The notes: generated by a model not told the origin, from the letters alone. 64,000 nucleotides of DNA from Gautieria morchelliformis (GCA_015179125.1 WHVA01000132.1:1-64000); one strand, 5' to 3'; positions 10,785 to 22,604 are shown, counted from the stretch's first letter. Numbers and translations: made by a program.

Positions 10785-12116
10785 TTAAACTTTTAAAAGT
10801 GCATTCTCCGCGTCATATGCTTTGGGGTACATTGTGCGTACGCGTCCTAATCCATCCATTAGCCTACTTCGTAAACTATGAGACTCACCGCCTTTTTCCA
10901 GGTCATCCAACCAATTGTTTATTCTTTTCTGACAGAATTCACTGTCACAGTACTGAATAGCAATCTCCACGTCTGCCCTGCTTCGGGCCATAGGATCTCG
11001 CCATATTTGCACCCACTGTGGCTGCACTTGACCTATACGTTGGAGGAACACACCACGCAAAGTGGTGAGCTCATGTTCTGCGACATGCTCGTTATAGAGC
11101 TCATTCACGCCTTGACCACCAGACTCCTCTGTGTCTTCAAAATAGTCTCTACGTTGGGGCATCGTCTCACGATCGCGTCCTACCAAAAATGACGGGAATT
11201 GGCATGCTTTCCAGAGGGGTAGGACAGAGACACATTCCCAGTCCACAAAAGCGGTGAGGCTGCCGGAATTGTCGACAAGAATGTTTTGTCGCGATATGTC
11301 CTCGTGACATAATACGAAGTGCTCCTTGGCTTCGTCTGCATCTGGGAAGAAGTTCGGAAGGCAGCGCTGAAGCCGCGCAACCAGTGCTTTAGTATCTTCG
11401 GCGGTTTCAACGTCGTCCTGGTCCGAGGCTGGGTTGTTTAATGTAGCCTCGCAATCATTTGATACAAGGAGGAGACGGGATTCGAGCCATGCCCGGCTGG
11501 AATGAAACGGCCCGCGAGGTACGTTATATGTTGATCGGCCATTCCAGAAAAATGCCATAGAAACAATTTTTCCCACAATAACATTTTGGGAATCTCCATC
11601 GGTGTTATGTTCGTTTTTCTCGAAAAGGTTCCCTATTTGAGGGAACCGGAGGCATGAGAACATTTGTGCCATTAAGTCTGCGAGTCGGTGCACCAATGAA
11701 ACCTTGGCCTCCCAGTCCAAGCTGGCCCATCGCGCTGCTAGCTGCATGCCTGGCATGCGCTGCATCAGTATCCACTCAAAACCAAGGGGGTTTTTGGATG
11801 CATCAAAGGCAAGGACACGCGGGACAGGGATATCCGTCTCTGTGGCCACAAGTCGTAGCGTGGCTACCTCACTAGCAGTTTTGTAGCCGGGATAGACAGG
11901 GAGGGAAACTCGCATCACCAAAGATTCTGCTGGAGGAACGCACTGTACATAATAGAGCTTGTTAAAGCCGCCTTCAGCAAGAAATGATATGTTCGTCGGT
12001 GCTTGCTGGAGATAAGGAAGTATAAGTTGAGCCACCACATCGATAGAAGGTTCGACCGTCCAACGAGGGACAGATCCTGCTAGTGTCGATACCCATTCAA
12101 GCCCTGAGGTCATCAA
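10785..12116 (-). CDS. Aminoglycoside phosphotransferase-fold (APH) family protein, 443 aa
   Basis: A single uninterrupted frame of the usual length for fungal APH-family proteins. An N-lobe with a glycine-containing nucleotide loop (AEGGFNKLYYV) and an invariant-Lys-like region precede the Brenner motif LCHEDISRQNILVD (H-x-D-x4-N, residues about 270-283) and the metal-binding Asp in FVDWECVSVLP. Such proteins phosphorylate small molecules, or are kinase-like proteins of unknown substrate that are expanded in Agaricomycetes. Here the substrate cannot be told, and antibiotic resistance should not be assumed. The two adjacent Met codons at 12116 are the natural start. It is divergent from the membrane-protein gene at 12415. 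Confidence 0.88.
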   Translation of the reverse strand: MMTSGLEWVSTLAGSVPRWTVEPSIDVVAQLILPYLQQAPTNISFLAEGGFNKLYYVQCVPPAESLVMRVSLPVYPGYKTASEVATLRLVATETDIPVPRVLAFDASKNPLGFEWILMQRMPGMQLAARWASLDWEAKVSLVHRLADLMAQMFSCLRFPQIGNLFEKNEHNTDGDSQNVIVGKIVSMAFFWNGRSTYNVPRGPFHSSRAWLESRLLLVSNDCEATLNNPASDQDDVETAEDTKALVARLQRCLPNFFPDADEAKEHFVLCHEDISRQNILVDNSGSLTAFVDWECVSVLPLWKACQFPSFLVGRDRETMPQRRDYFEDTEESGGQGVNELYNEHVAEHELTTLRGVFLQRIGQVQPQWVQIWRDPMARSRADVEIAIQYCDSEFCQKRINNWLDDLEKGGESHSLRSRLMDGLGRVRTMYPKAYDAENALLKV

Positions 12117-12414
12117 AGGAGTGTGCTTCGCTTATGTAAAGTTCGAATTTGAAAATCCGCACTTCCTACTTGTACTACTGTTCTCTGCGGGCTCTAGTGG
12201 AGCTACCCGCGCTTCTGAAGTCGCGATGTGATATAGTATAATACCCGATGCCACTGGCAGTTGATGCCATAACACGAATCATATATCATCACATTCGACA
12301 GGTCATGACACCGGTGGCTCACACGCACCGCTAAATTCCCAGTCCTATTCTCAAGCTCAATCCCATCTCCAACTGCAGTGTGCTCTCCCCATACGAACTT
12401 GGGCTCACTGCGGC
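12117..12414. promoter_or_regulatory. Divergent intergenic region, APH gene / membrane-protein gene
   Basis: 298 bp between two start codons that face away from each other. It must hold both promoters. No specific binding site can be named with confidence. Confidence 0.5.
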
Positions 12415-13961
12415 ATGACACCCTTTAACCCTCTCTTTATTTTCTCGGTGCTTAATCTCTCACTGGCTGCCCTGGGGCAGCAAATTTCGCTCGTTACCCC
12501 TCCGTAAGTAATTTCGGATCTCAAATGAGCTAGCGTTGGGTGCTGAGCTGACTTCTGTATCACTCGATTTGAACTAGGTCTGTCGTACAATGTGGTATGT
12601 GCCCGACTCTGCTGATGGATACTACGACCAAACTGTCCATTTGTTATTAGCTGATGTACCTATGTGAGTTGTACCCCCACGCCCTTGAATTTAAAGCAGC
12701 TGAGTCCCGTATAGTCAATGGAGTGGAGGCATTGGGCCATTCTCCCTTACGATAGCCACAAGTATGTGGCGGCTCACTATTTATTTGCTCATATCTGATC
12801 CCTTATATGATAGCTGATAATGCTAGTCTCAACTCTGTGAGTGTTGGCACGAAAGCTCGACATATAGTATACTTACATGAGTCCCTGCAAAGGTCGAAGT
12901 CATACCAGTCGGGCGAAGTTCTCCATATACCTGGTCCGAAGATCTGCCTGCAGGAACGCCTTTGCAAGTTGACTATAGTCACCTTTCTTCCACACTGTTA
13001 ATTGACATACGCTTCGCTGCCAGCACGATCTCTCTGACAGATAGCAATGGTAATTCCGCAATGACACCTGCACTTACGGTTCAGGACTCAACCAACACGA
13101 GGTACATCTTGATATCTTACTTCTAATTATATCTCAACTGTGTCCAGTTGTCTCCAAAGCGGGAGCGTTCCACCACCGGCAAGCTCACACAGTCATTCGA
13201 GCAAGCCTCTCTCGACAATCATTCAAACATCGACGGGTACTTCTATAGGTTCGAGTGACACAGGTTCTCCTACTCCTAGCAGCTCACATGGCAGCAGCTC
13301 AAGGTTCCGCTTATCTTTCTTTTCTTTGAATATAAGTCACTGATTTCCTTTATCTTGAGAGCAGTAATTCAAAAGTGCCAATCATCGCCGGTGTTGTCGC
13401 CGGGATCTTGGTGCTTCTGTCCGTTATTGCGATACTCATAATTCTCCAGCGGCGAAAAAATCGCCGTCATCATACAAGCAGTAGAGATGAACTAGTGCGG
13501 ACCTTTGGGAGGGACAAGGCCGGCCTTGATGGCACTGCAGACGATGACGTGGATGACATGGCAATCCCAGAACCGTATGTGTATGGGAATGTCTCCCGTG
13601 CACAGAGTGCGCACGTTGGGCTGCTCGAGCCAGGAAATCCAAGTCGAAGCGGAGCTACTACACCTCGATCTTCAGAATCTTCCCGTACTTTACCCCCGAC
13701 TCTCGCCTCAAGAAAAGGGGAGAGATACCTGCCGGAGGACGCAGCTCCCCCTCATGACACTACCTCAGGGGGGCCTCGCAGTCCCGTATACAAGAGGAGG
13801 ATATTGATCGGCTCGCCGCACGCATGGTGGCAATGATGTCTGCCGGAAGACTCGGTGACCAGTCTTGGAGTCCTGAAGCCCGGGGTCCACGTAACAAAAG
13901 CGATGCTTTAGGGGATGATCTCCCAGCCCCACCTCCCCTGTATTATCAACCCTATCCCTGA
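12415..13961 (+). CDS. Secreted-domain single-pass membrane protein (Agaricomycete type), with a frame break near the end
   Basis: Exon 1 (12415-12503) encodes a signal peptide (MTPFNPLFIFSVLNLSLAALG). Very small exons follow at about 12578-12594, 12651-12663 and 12715-12761. Joined, they give the typical VVQCADVPIQWSGGIGPFSL block of basidiomycete membrane proteins with an Ig/jelly-roll-like ectodomain. Later exons encode YTWSEDLPAGTPLQ and TDSNGNSAMTPALTVQDSTNT. A Ser/Thr/Pro-rich stalk follows, then a transmembrane helix (VPIIAGVVAGILVLLSVIAI near 13375-13440) with a stop-transfer QRRKNRRHH. The cytosolic tail shifts frame at a G6 run (13768-13773). In the right frame it ends ...YYQPYP at the TGA 13959-13961; unshifted it ends at 13836. 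Function is unknown. Exon borders between 12814 and 12890 are uncertain. Confidence 0.78.
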
Positions 13962-15092
13962 TTCCATGTAACGTTGTTTTCCAGATGGCATGGTGATTGA
14001 GATGGGAAGAGAGCTCATAATAAGTGGCTAGACGAAGTTCAGCTGGACAACCCCCTAACGGCGGACGATATTGAACCGCGTATTTGGTCTGAATTTTTCC
14101 ATTAATAATTTCCTCGTGTCGATAGGAACGAACGAGGAGGGTCTTGCAAGTGTCACGATGGATTTTGTAATCAAACATGTACCCGATCGCCCGTCACAGC
14201 ACTAGATGTTGAGAAAGTCCTGTTGCTGTGCTGGATTGGTCATATTCTGGCAAACGGACTACGACGTAGCAAATTGATCTGGTTCATTGGCAGAGGATGA
14301 TTCCTCGCTGTTGAATTTCTACCTTGGACATGGTGCCCAGGTGCCTGAATAGACAGTTGCCATCGAGGACGATACGGGCATGGTGAGGTGTGAAGCTATG
14401 TACTGTCCAAGCCGAAGCCACTGCCGTCGCCGAGTCGTTGTCATATACTTATAACACATGTCTTCCGGAGCTTGAAGATAAGCATATTCCATAGGCCCAG
14501 GCTTGCGAAGCAGCGACTGCAAAATATTTCTGTGGTAGCGTGAGTGCAACTGTACAGCAGTCGGTGAGAACGAGGCCTGTTAATTCATTGGACCTATGAC
14601 AGAATATAATGATGGTAGATAAGATTAGGGTAGTACCTTATATATAGGCACGAGGTACATTCTCTTTAGTTGTCGCCTGGCCAAGTATTCGGAGAAATTC
14701 GAAATGCACAAACGTGGCAGAGAATAAGACCACAAAAGCAATTCGGTCCCCAAGGAAGGATTAAGGAGACCCCACGGCATCGAGTGCGAAAATTTACATC
14801 CATGCACGCAACTTGACCGTCTCGGCTATATAGTGCGTGACCGCCTGAGCTTCACATTACATACACCTTGTCGAACCTACGTCCAAGACATAAGTATTAC
14901 AGGGGCTGAAGAACTAGTTGCGCCTGCCTGTATTCGGCCTGAATATTCGGCATGCCTGACGTGGGAGCCAGCAGAAGCCAAGCGTCGGCATTCCCGCCGA
15001 GCGGCTTGGCATCTTACTTCCCTCTACCACATCGCCATTGGAATCAGCCCATTGATATTGGCTGTTCCTAGCTTTACTTAGCTCCATCTACC
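13962..15092. other. Intergenic, about 1.1 kb, no supported gene
   Basis: Only short unrelated frames occur here. A CTATATA box at about 14825 might belong to a short transcript, but no coding sequence is convincing. The last few hundred bases probably contain the F-box gene promoter. Confidence 0.5.
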
Positions 15093-17223
15093 ATGGCATC
15101 CTCCCCCCAGGACGAGCTTACTCGGACAGTCCTCCTCGCGGCGCAGAATTTGTCTACATGTCAGAAGTCTGAGTTTTTACTCCAGACAGCTTTGAGCATG
15201 ATTGATTCTGGGAGGTACGCTACGTGTACATTGGATCAGCGTGTTTTGAAATAACCCCGCTTGCAGGTACGGCGATGAGGTAGAGCGATACCTGGAGGTA
15301 TTCCTGGCAACACCAAACATGGATCCAGATAAAGTATCCAAAGCACTTATGGCAAGAGGGTGTGCTAGAAGAGCTGCAGCAGATAAGCTGTTGACTCGAG
15401 CACATCAAGGTATGTAGTGAGCAGCGGGGCTATTGACCATTTGATTACTGGGTCTTACAGACTTCCAAGCGGTTGCGAAACTAGACCCCACAAATCGTAG
15501 TATGTTGGCCCAAATCCAACGAGATTACAACGTTTGTGGCTTTACTTATCGGGAGCCTTTCCACTAAGTTTTTCTCTTCACCAGCCGCCATTCTCGTCGC
15601 AACCAGCCCACCGTCGCGCACCTCCAGAGATATGGGAAATGGTTGCATCGTACATTCCCCGCTTCCACTTGCGTACATGGCTGTATATCTCGAGGTTCCA
15701 TCGTGGCATCGCCGCGCGACTTATATTCCGCACAATCGACGTCTATTTCGGGGAAGACAATGATAACAATTTGAATCGAGGGCTGGACATCTTTGATCGA
15801 GTGAAGCACGACCCCGTGTTTGCGAAATTGGTCAGAACGCTTAGGATTCACTGGAGTTACGAGGAAGGCGATTTGTTGGATTTGATGAAACGTAGGTGAT
15901 ATCTTAGGTGGGACAACAATGAATTACTCACAAAGGTACAGGTATGTTTCGTGAAGCGTTACCTGCCTTCAAAGCATTACAGGAATTTGAATGGATTGGT
16001 TATCCCGAGATGAGGCAAGATATGATTCAGGCGGTTTTGGCTACACATCCCAACCTTCATGGTCTTGGTCTCATGTACGCACATCAGCTTTATTGACATG
16101 CCGGAGATCATTAACCACTCACGATCGTAGAGGGTGGCATTTTGATGCCGTAGGCGTGGCCGGGTTTCGCAATCTGCGCCAGTTCACATTACGAGCCGAA
16201 GACGACGACGGGTTCGCGGATATGGGCGAAGTCCGTGAGGTACTTGATCAGAATCAGGAGACCCTTGTTCACCTCACTCTGGGTGCTTACCTCATGAGAC
16301 ATCATTCCTGGGACCCTGCGTTCCAGTCTGTGACAATTCAGAAGCTCACGCATCTTGACCTCGTGGACACGCGTATCTCCCACTTCGTTCTCACCCGCAT
16401 CGCCCACGCCCAGAATCTACAGTCATTGACATTACATGGGACGTTTGAGCGACCAGGAGCCGCAGGCGTAGTATTTGGCAGTGACCACGTAATCGAGGGA
16501 CAGCACACTTTCCTACCTCAGCTCCAGGCGTTTCGGTTCATTATGGTTGGCCATGACGATGAGATTTCGCTCTTCCAGAGTGTAGTATCATTCCTTCGAC
16601 GACGCTCCCATTTAAGGCGGCTGGACCTTGGTGATTGCCCATGGGATCTAGTCAAGAAGCTATTGGCAGGGCTCACTGGCCTGAGAGTGTTGAGGGTGCG
16701 GATACCTAAGCTTAACGACCAAACGGCGCAGGATTTGATGGCCGTATTGCCCTCAAGTATGATCGCTATGCACCTGTCCGTCGCAATGTCAGACCAGCCG
16801 ATCGTGAGTACCTGTGTCAGGCGTGCATTGCCCATGTCAACTCACCATCTGCAGAATACATATGCACGATATTTTTCGCGCTTCTTCGCGCTTTCTATGC
16901 TCCACCTAGCATCCGCATCTGTTCGCCGCCCACAGCCCAATCTGATGGCTGAAAAGGATTTCCAGGTTCAAAGTGACGCCTGGACCGCGCAGGCGAAGTC
17001 TATCCCATCTGTGTTGCCAACCTTGGACTTTGTGGGCTGGCATGGGGAGCATTATGTTGTCGTGCGGGACGAGAAAGACAAACACATGGTGGAATTGAAA
17101 GAACTGCCAGCGCGGCGGAGGTTGGACTGTGGGAAGGGTGTGGACCTCGGGAGCGAGGACGCTTGCTGGCTAGAAAGGAAGGATGTCCCGATTGACTATG
17201 AGATGTCAGGGTTGGAGTGCTGA
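15093..17223 (+). CDS. F-box / leucine-rich-repeat-like protein, seven exons
   Basis: Read exons: 15093-15214, 15267-15409, 15461-15531, 15585-15891, 15942-16074, 16131-16803 and 16855-17223. All introns are GT-AG, 49-56 bp, and join in frame. The N-terminal about 110 residues are helical. The segment RRAPPEIWEMVASYI ... LRTWLYISRFHRGIAARLIF looks like an F-box (L/I-P-x-E-I-W...I, then W..S..C/F). Repeating LxxLxL patterns with LTHLDLVDTRI, LQSLTLHG and LRRLDLGDCPW follow, as in LRR-type substrate receptors. The likely role is target selection in an SCF ubiquitin ligase; the target is unknown. Agaricomycetes carry many such fast-evolving genes. Confidence 0.85.
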
Positions 17224-18302
17224 GCGGGTATGTCTATTACTATCGGACAGGGGCGACCTGTATCAGATCTCTTGAGGGGAAGCTGGGGGGAAAAGGCTTG
17301 ATGGAACCTGAATGAACGCTACTTGAATGTATTTGATACTCGCTTGTATATAAGTAATAACACACTTAGCCCTGATTATCGACCTGCAGCCACGTCCTTT
17401 CATAAGGGCATGCCTATTTTTGCAGTAAGCCATGCAGAGCAGAGTAATGTAAAATTAATGCAAGCCGGCCCTCCCTCTAGGCAGGTCAGTGACATTACCT
17501 TTAGTGCCACCAGTACTTATTACTGTAATATAATGCTTTACTTTGAACTGATTGAAAACTGGTTCATGCAATGAGCTGACCTGAACTGCATCCAACACTG
17601 GTTTCAGTTTTTGAGCCCTGAGTGGCTGGTGGACTCATGATGAGAAGTGTAGCGTGGGTGAGGCCGGTGGAGTGTCCATTGACCAATGGTGGACAGCCGA
17701 TCAAAGTGCATGAATTCATTGATTGAGTGATGAAATTCTATAAAAAAAAGCATTGCTTTCGTGAATATTTGACCTGCAGGGAGACATTGTATCAATGTTT
17801 CTATAGGATTTCGTGACTGAGGAACATAAATATTAAGTTTCTATGAAGAGGAAATTCAATCGATCTCAAGCCGAAACCTCTGACAGGACAGTAAATAATT
17901 TCCTATCTTGTGAAATTTTCTTTAGATATTCTGGTGGGCATCCAAGTCGGAACATTCTACCATCCTCCCGGTGTTGCTCGACCAGTATTAGAATGTATTA
18001 GGGTGCAACCACGAGCCGCCGAGCCGCCTGAAATTCCATCTGTATGGACATTAACAGAACACAAGCATAAACCGCGCCACCCAAACCCATCAGCTTACCA
18101 GGGCAACAAGTTGTGTACTCGATGCATATCACTCGTGAAGAGTTCAAGTCCGATTTTCAAGACGATCCGTTACGGTCTGCGTGATACCAAATATGAATAA
18201 TGTATGGAGCTCATTAGTGCACAGTGGTATTTGCTACGACTGCCCGTCTTTACATTGCCGGGGAATAGGGGAATAACGCATCCCTATGTGGAATATTTGA
18301 CC
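17224..18302. other. Intergenic, about 1.1 kb, no supported gene
   Basis: AT-rich. A 96-aa frame at 17910-18200 (+) has no recognised domain. A segment near 17620-17700 has GGTGGAC/GGTGGAG words resembling the subterminal repeats of the CACTA element further on, possibly a relic. Confidence 0.4.
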
Positions 18303-19132
18303 TCAAAGTTTCGGCTGGGATGGCAGCATCTTGATATGGACGCCTGATGCAACTAGACGCTCATTCTTAGTATCCCAGATCTATTCTTCGTGAGTGCTCG
18401 AGAATTGATGAAAACATCGTGAGACGACGCACTTCTCCACGACTAGTCATTGTTCGTCCTCCCACGGCCACGGACTTGTTGATAATACGTATTGGTGTCC
18501 CTCTGCACAAGATTGTACAAAAAAAAACTCGGCCCCAGAATAAAGAGGCACTGATAGACACTTACGAGGGTGCAGGGGCGTGATAAATCATGTTTATCAC
18601 TTGAGAGACACCTGGACTTCTCTGGACAAGCGCAGCGAGAGGTAGAGATGTGCATCTGAAATAGGGATTGGATGACAGTCAATATTCGAGCGTTTAGCTG
18701 AATGGACTTGCAAGTCAATCAAGTACGCAGAGCAGGCACCGTGCATATTTCCTGTGGTAAATGGTTACTCCATTGAGAGAGTATAGAGAAACACTGGAAC
18801 AGTGCAAATTACCTGCTCCATTTACCATTTCTACACAATAGTAGTACTTCAATGTTTAGACAGCCCTGATGAAGATTCCTGTTGTCAAACTGCCAACCTT
18901 CGTTCACCTCAAGTTCGCAAACTACAGTCGCTTCTTGCTTCTTCGTAAACGACTCCTTTTGATGAATACTGACTTCGGTGATCTTTATCCTCGCTCCAAT
19001 GGAACCTGAGAAGCCTTTGGTGTCGTCCACCGTGGACGTTAGAAATCGCAGGATATTAACGACGAATTCCTTTATCTCGTCTGAGGCATTCCCCTTCACC
19101 AACTTGACATCGGTAGAGGTAGAGGAAGACAT
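18303..19132 (-). CDS. Hotdog-fold thioesterase (ACOT13/PaaI-like)
   Basis: Exon 1 starts at Met 19132 and runs to about 18826. After an intron (about 18825-18752) comes the hotdog signature GNMHGACSAYLIDL with the catalytic-loop region (HGG-like, here HGA). Further exons read PLAALVQRSPGVSQVINMIY (the HHHGG-helix-following strand), GTPIRIINKSVAVGGRTMTS, and, after a last intron ending at about 18382, IWDTKNERLVASGVHIKM up to the TGA at 18303. This is the order of PaaI/ACOT13 thioesterases, which hydrolyse acyl-CoA. Placement of the intron after LIDL is not settled. The third residue of the HGG motif is Ala here. Confidence 0.82.
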
Positions 19133-19538
19133 GGCGATGAAGCAAACCAGAAGGCCAGTGCTACCGAGTCGGATGCTGCTGTAGCCCCCGCATGTGACCT
19201 CGGATTGGCAGTCGGCCGCGCCCGATTGGTTTACGTGTTATTTAGCTGGCTCAGGCGTCAAATCTTCTCTGACAACGTATGGCTTTTGGCTAGTAACATC
19301 GCCGCTCTTTCAGAGAAAAGTTATTTAGCTCATTCTTTTACTTCCAACTATCTTCGATTCTAGAGACGAGACGTCGCAAGTGAAGGCTATGGTAAGGGAC
19401 GTGGCGATAACTACAACATGCTGTATTAGATCCGCTTCTGCGCCTAGCTGTAGAGACACCCGATCTAATCAAACCAACACGAAAACATAGAGCAAAATGA
19501 AAGTAAAGGATGAAAACGTGGTCCAGTCATCTGACCCT
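19133..19538. other. Intergenic, 406 bp
   Basis: Holds the thioesterase promoter (right of 19132) and the 3' end of the eEF1B-gamma gene. No other feature seen. Confidence 0.5.
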
Positions 19539-21222
19539 TTACTTGAACTGGGGAAACGTCTGCTCAGCATCTGCCAAGAAATAGGACGAGGCACACTCAC
19601 GTTCTTGCCGTCCGCCCACTTCCTGCCATTAACCTCAAGATCCCACGCCAATGCACTCTCAAAGAACTCCTTCTGAGGTCCCGCTGTGAAGGGGTCGAGC
19701 CTCTCGTAAGTGTAGCTTTCCCAATCAGGAGCAGCCTCAACAACAGGTTGGATCTCTTGCCCACGGGCAATAAAAACACCCGAGATAACAGAGTCATTGG
19801 CCGATCCAAGTACACCAACCGACCCAAACAGATACTTGCGTGACGCTTCTAGGCGATCTGGGAAAGTACTCTCAGGCACCGCGGATTAGACAGGCAAGTT
19901 CATACTCACTGAAGAATCCACCAACTTGGTTGGAGGACATGAACACCTGTGTGAGCTCCTCGTTGTATTTGAAGTCGACCCTCCAGATAGAGTAACCTTC
20001 CTTGTCGAATCTGGGGAGACATGTCAGCGCCATGCCAGCGTAATCGTTAGCGAGAATTTATTTACTTACTTCTCGTAGAACCACTCCAGGCTACCTCCAC
20101 TGCCACGTGTGTCCATGTTGGAGTATGCCCGCTTGAAGTCCTCAAGGTTGAAGGAGCTCTTTGGCAAGTTGTCAAGCGGGTTTTTTGGTTTGGGCTCCTC
20201 CTTGACAAGGTCATCATCATCGTCTTCTTCCGGCTCTACCTCCTTCTTAGGCTTCTCTGCCTTGGGCTTGGGGGCCTCTTTCGGCTTTTCCTCCTTCTTG
20301 GGCTTGGCCGGTGGGACATATTGCTGAGCTTTCTCAACATACTCGATCTCACCAAAGATAGGCTTGATCTTGGGTTGGTTGATGATGGTCTCGAAGTGTC
20401 GGGTGATGTGAGGAAACTTCGCACGGTACTCGGCATCGAAGGAGGTCCTAAAGGCGTGAACAAACATGGATGCGACGTGTACATCTGCCAGGGTGATGCG
20501 TTCGCCAACAAAAAAAGTGTGTGTGCTCAGGTACCTATCCAATGTGCCGTATGCACGGTCCCGACGTTCGGACAAGGTTTGCTCGAGCTGCGAAGGGAGA
20601 TAAGTGACATGCCATTAGGACAGCGACTGCAAGGTGCGCACAGGCTTGGTATAGGGTAGGCGGTGGCGAAACATGCCAACGATGAAGACTGAAGGAGGGT
20701 AGACCTCTGTGTCACAGAAAGTGACCCATTGGTCGACAAGGGCAGCTTCTTGTGGGGTCGTTCCGAGAAGCTTCGCGTTGGGGGCTAAGGAAGCAACTAC
20801 AGCAATGGGGATCAGTACATCGTCCAACCACCACGGTAAACAGGAAAAAGTCAGATAAGATATGAAAGGTCTCGACATGAGTATTAAGACAGGGATAACT
20901 TGATAAATCATCACATAAAGGGATTCTAGTGTCTATGACTCACCGTACCGCGCAATTGCGGACGATTCGAACAAGGTGAAACCGTCCTTTCCCTCGAAAG
21001 CGGGGATCTTCCCTGATGCAAACTTCGCGAGGAACGGAGGTTTTTCATTGTCGTCGTGGTGCTTGTAGTCTTGGGGGATGTCGAGTTTGAGGTCTGCCAG
21101 GGCAGCCACCGCGAGAATCTGACCACCACTAATAAATAGACAGATGGATGATCTATATGCATACTTACGCGCAACCCGTTGGGAAAATGGTCAACAGTGT
21201 AAAGAGTGCCGATGGAAGACAT
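19539..21222 (-). CDS. Elongation factor 1-gamma (eEF1B gamma subunit)
   Basis: Exon 1 starts at 21222 with MSSIGTLYTVDHFPNGLR. Following exons are about 21118-20944, about 20800-20649, about 20592-20068, about 20012-19911, about 19864-19603, and a last exon of nine bases at 19547-19539 coding for FK and a stop. The first half is a GST-like domain (LAVAALADLKLDIP, GKIPAFEGKDGFTLFESSAIARYG, ERITLADVHVASMFVHAF). A Lys/Pro/Glu-rich linker with an acidic DDDDD cluster follows. The C-terminal eEF1G domain is intact (FNLEDFKRAYSNMDT, EGYSIWRVDFKYNEELTQVF, RLEASRKYLFGS, FESALAWDLEVNGRKWADGKNFK). It scaffolds the nucleotide-exchange complex that recharges eEF1A in translation. It is a single-copy housekeeping gene and a good taxonomic marker. 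Confidence 0.96.
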
Positions 21223-21342
21223 GGCTTTTGTGTGGGAGCAGGATGGAGGAAAATTTTGATGCACGGAGTTTTTACCTAAGCCTAGGATTAGGCGCCCGTG
21301 CGAGTATGTAAGCAGACTCCCGTACCCCACGCTTCGCAAACC
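21223..21342. promoter_or_regulatory. Short divergent promoter of eEF1B-gamma and the adjacent + strand exon
   Basis: Only 120 bp separate the two divergent start codons. No TATA box is obvious. Confidence 0.5.
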
Positions 21343-21468
21343 ATGGCCAGCTTAAGCCAATCACCAAACCTACCAAAGTTTCTGAAGAGTCTGACACCAG
21401 AACAAAGAGCACGCTACGATGAACAGAAGCAGAAATACAGTTTCCAAAATCAGTATCACCCTGATTAT
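21343..21468 (+). CDS. First exon of an unidentified gene, probably truncated
   Basis: ATG at 21343 opens MASLSQSPNLPKFLKSLTPE and continues through a Lys/Gln/Tyr-rich stretch (EQKQKYSFQNQYHPDY). A good donor GTACGT follows at about 21470. A helical, charged N-terminus and its position in a shared promoter make it look like a genuine first exon. I could not find convincing downstream exons. Sequence beyond about 21640 is G-rich and repeat-like, so the gene may have been cut by an insertion. Confidence 0.45.
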
Positions 21469-22376
21469 GTACGTATGTTCCACCTATTCTAATGCCGATC
21501 CTGAATGAAACTTGCTGCCTGGAAGGCCACCTCAAAGCCTGTGTTTGCTGCTATCGACACATTTATGTGTCCTGATGGGATCCAAGTACAGGTCATGAAG
21601 CAGGGGCTTTTGTGCATGGTGTTACGATACAATCCTTCGTAAGGTTGACCAAGCTTGGGGGCAAAACCCAAGGTAAGGTCTGAGGTTTCGGAGCGAGGTT
21701 CTGATAGGGAGGTCGGAGAGGGACTTGGCTTCAGCTTATGTGCTGCGCCGACCCTACGTAGGAGTCCCAACTTTGGAGGTAAACGAATAAGAGGCGAGGT
21801 TTGGCTTAAGAGGCGAAGACTTAGAAACTAGCTAAGGATCAAAGAGTACGATAGTTGATTTTCAGACTGAAGAATAGGAATGCATACAAGGGGTTTATAT
21901 ACGGGCGAGAGTATGGGTCAGGGGCGAGCATATACGGGGGAATCAGGGCGAGGTCAATATACAAATGATGCGTGATGGAATGGGATGAGTAACTAAGGGG
22001 ATTCGGGCATGGGATCAAGGTCGGATATGAGCTCGGGCTCGGGCTTAGAATCACAGTACTCGGGCACAAGTATCACAAGGCTCGGGCTCGGAAAAAAGGT
22101 TGTACTGGTAAGTAACCGGCCAAAGGCCAGGTCCTTACACATGGTGGAAATGCATAGGGGCAAGGAGATTGCCTACAGAGATGAATGTGATGTCCGGGTG
22201 TACCAGGAGAACATTGGAAGAGAGCAACTTGTGGCCACAGTTGCAGACCGTTTGGGCTTTGCACAATGTGAACAAGTATATGCGCTCCCGGCCAACAAAA
22301 GCTATGTCTTCGGCCGCTCAAATGGAGATTTCATCCGGCAGGTGTCATTTCCCGAGACCATCAAGTTCTCCTGAAT
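21469..22376. other. Interval with one unassigned open frame
   Basis: 21640-22090 is G-rich with reiterated GCTCGGG/GGGCGAG words and no coding sense. 22090-22374 (+) holds an uninterrupted frame with a natural-looking composition (for example HRGKEIAYRDECDVRVYQEN) that ends in TGA exactly at a 38-bp palindrome. No family is recognised. It could be the last exon of a broken gene. Confidence 0.4.
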
Positions 22377-22414
22377 TCTAATTGCCTATCATCAGCTGAT
22401 GATAGGCAATTAGA
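22377..22414. repeat. Perfect 38-bp palindrome
   Basis: Two 19-bp arms meet with no spacer: TCTAATTGCCTATCATCAG followed directly by its exact reverse complement. It lies three bases after the stop of the unassigned frame ending at 22374. It might act as a 3'-end hairpin or be the scar of a foldback element. Confidence 0.9.
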
Positions 22415-22562
22415 TTCTCACTGCAGAATTACATGGTACACGAGGATGATTTATTACACTCTTGTTGTTGCTCACTCGCTCTTTTCATCAGCGTACTATA
22501 CTGTCACAATTGTATTCAGTGAGCTATGAGGTATTTTGTCTCAGGTAACGGGTGCACACAAA

Positions 22563-22575
22563 CACTGCGGGAACA
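22563..22575 (+). repeat. Left terminal inverted repeat of the CACTA element
   Basis: CACTGCGGGAACA; pairs with the end at 27523-27535 with one mismatch. Confidence 0.9.
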
Positions 22576-22604
22576 AACCCCCTGATAAATCAGTGGGACG
22601 TCCA

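Noticed and set aside
10785..12116. Antibiotic-resistance gene from the APH fold
   Set aside because: APH-fold proteins are abundant in Agaricomycetes with unknown substrates; nothing here points to aminoglycosides.
20109..20659. Plus-strand Ser-rich frame (SSSSSSSGST) opposite eEF1B-gamma
   Set aside because: Antisense of the acidic DDDD linker of eEF1B-gamma.
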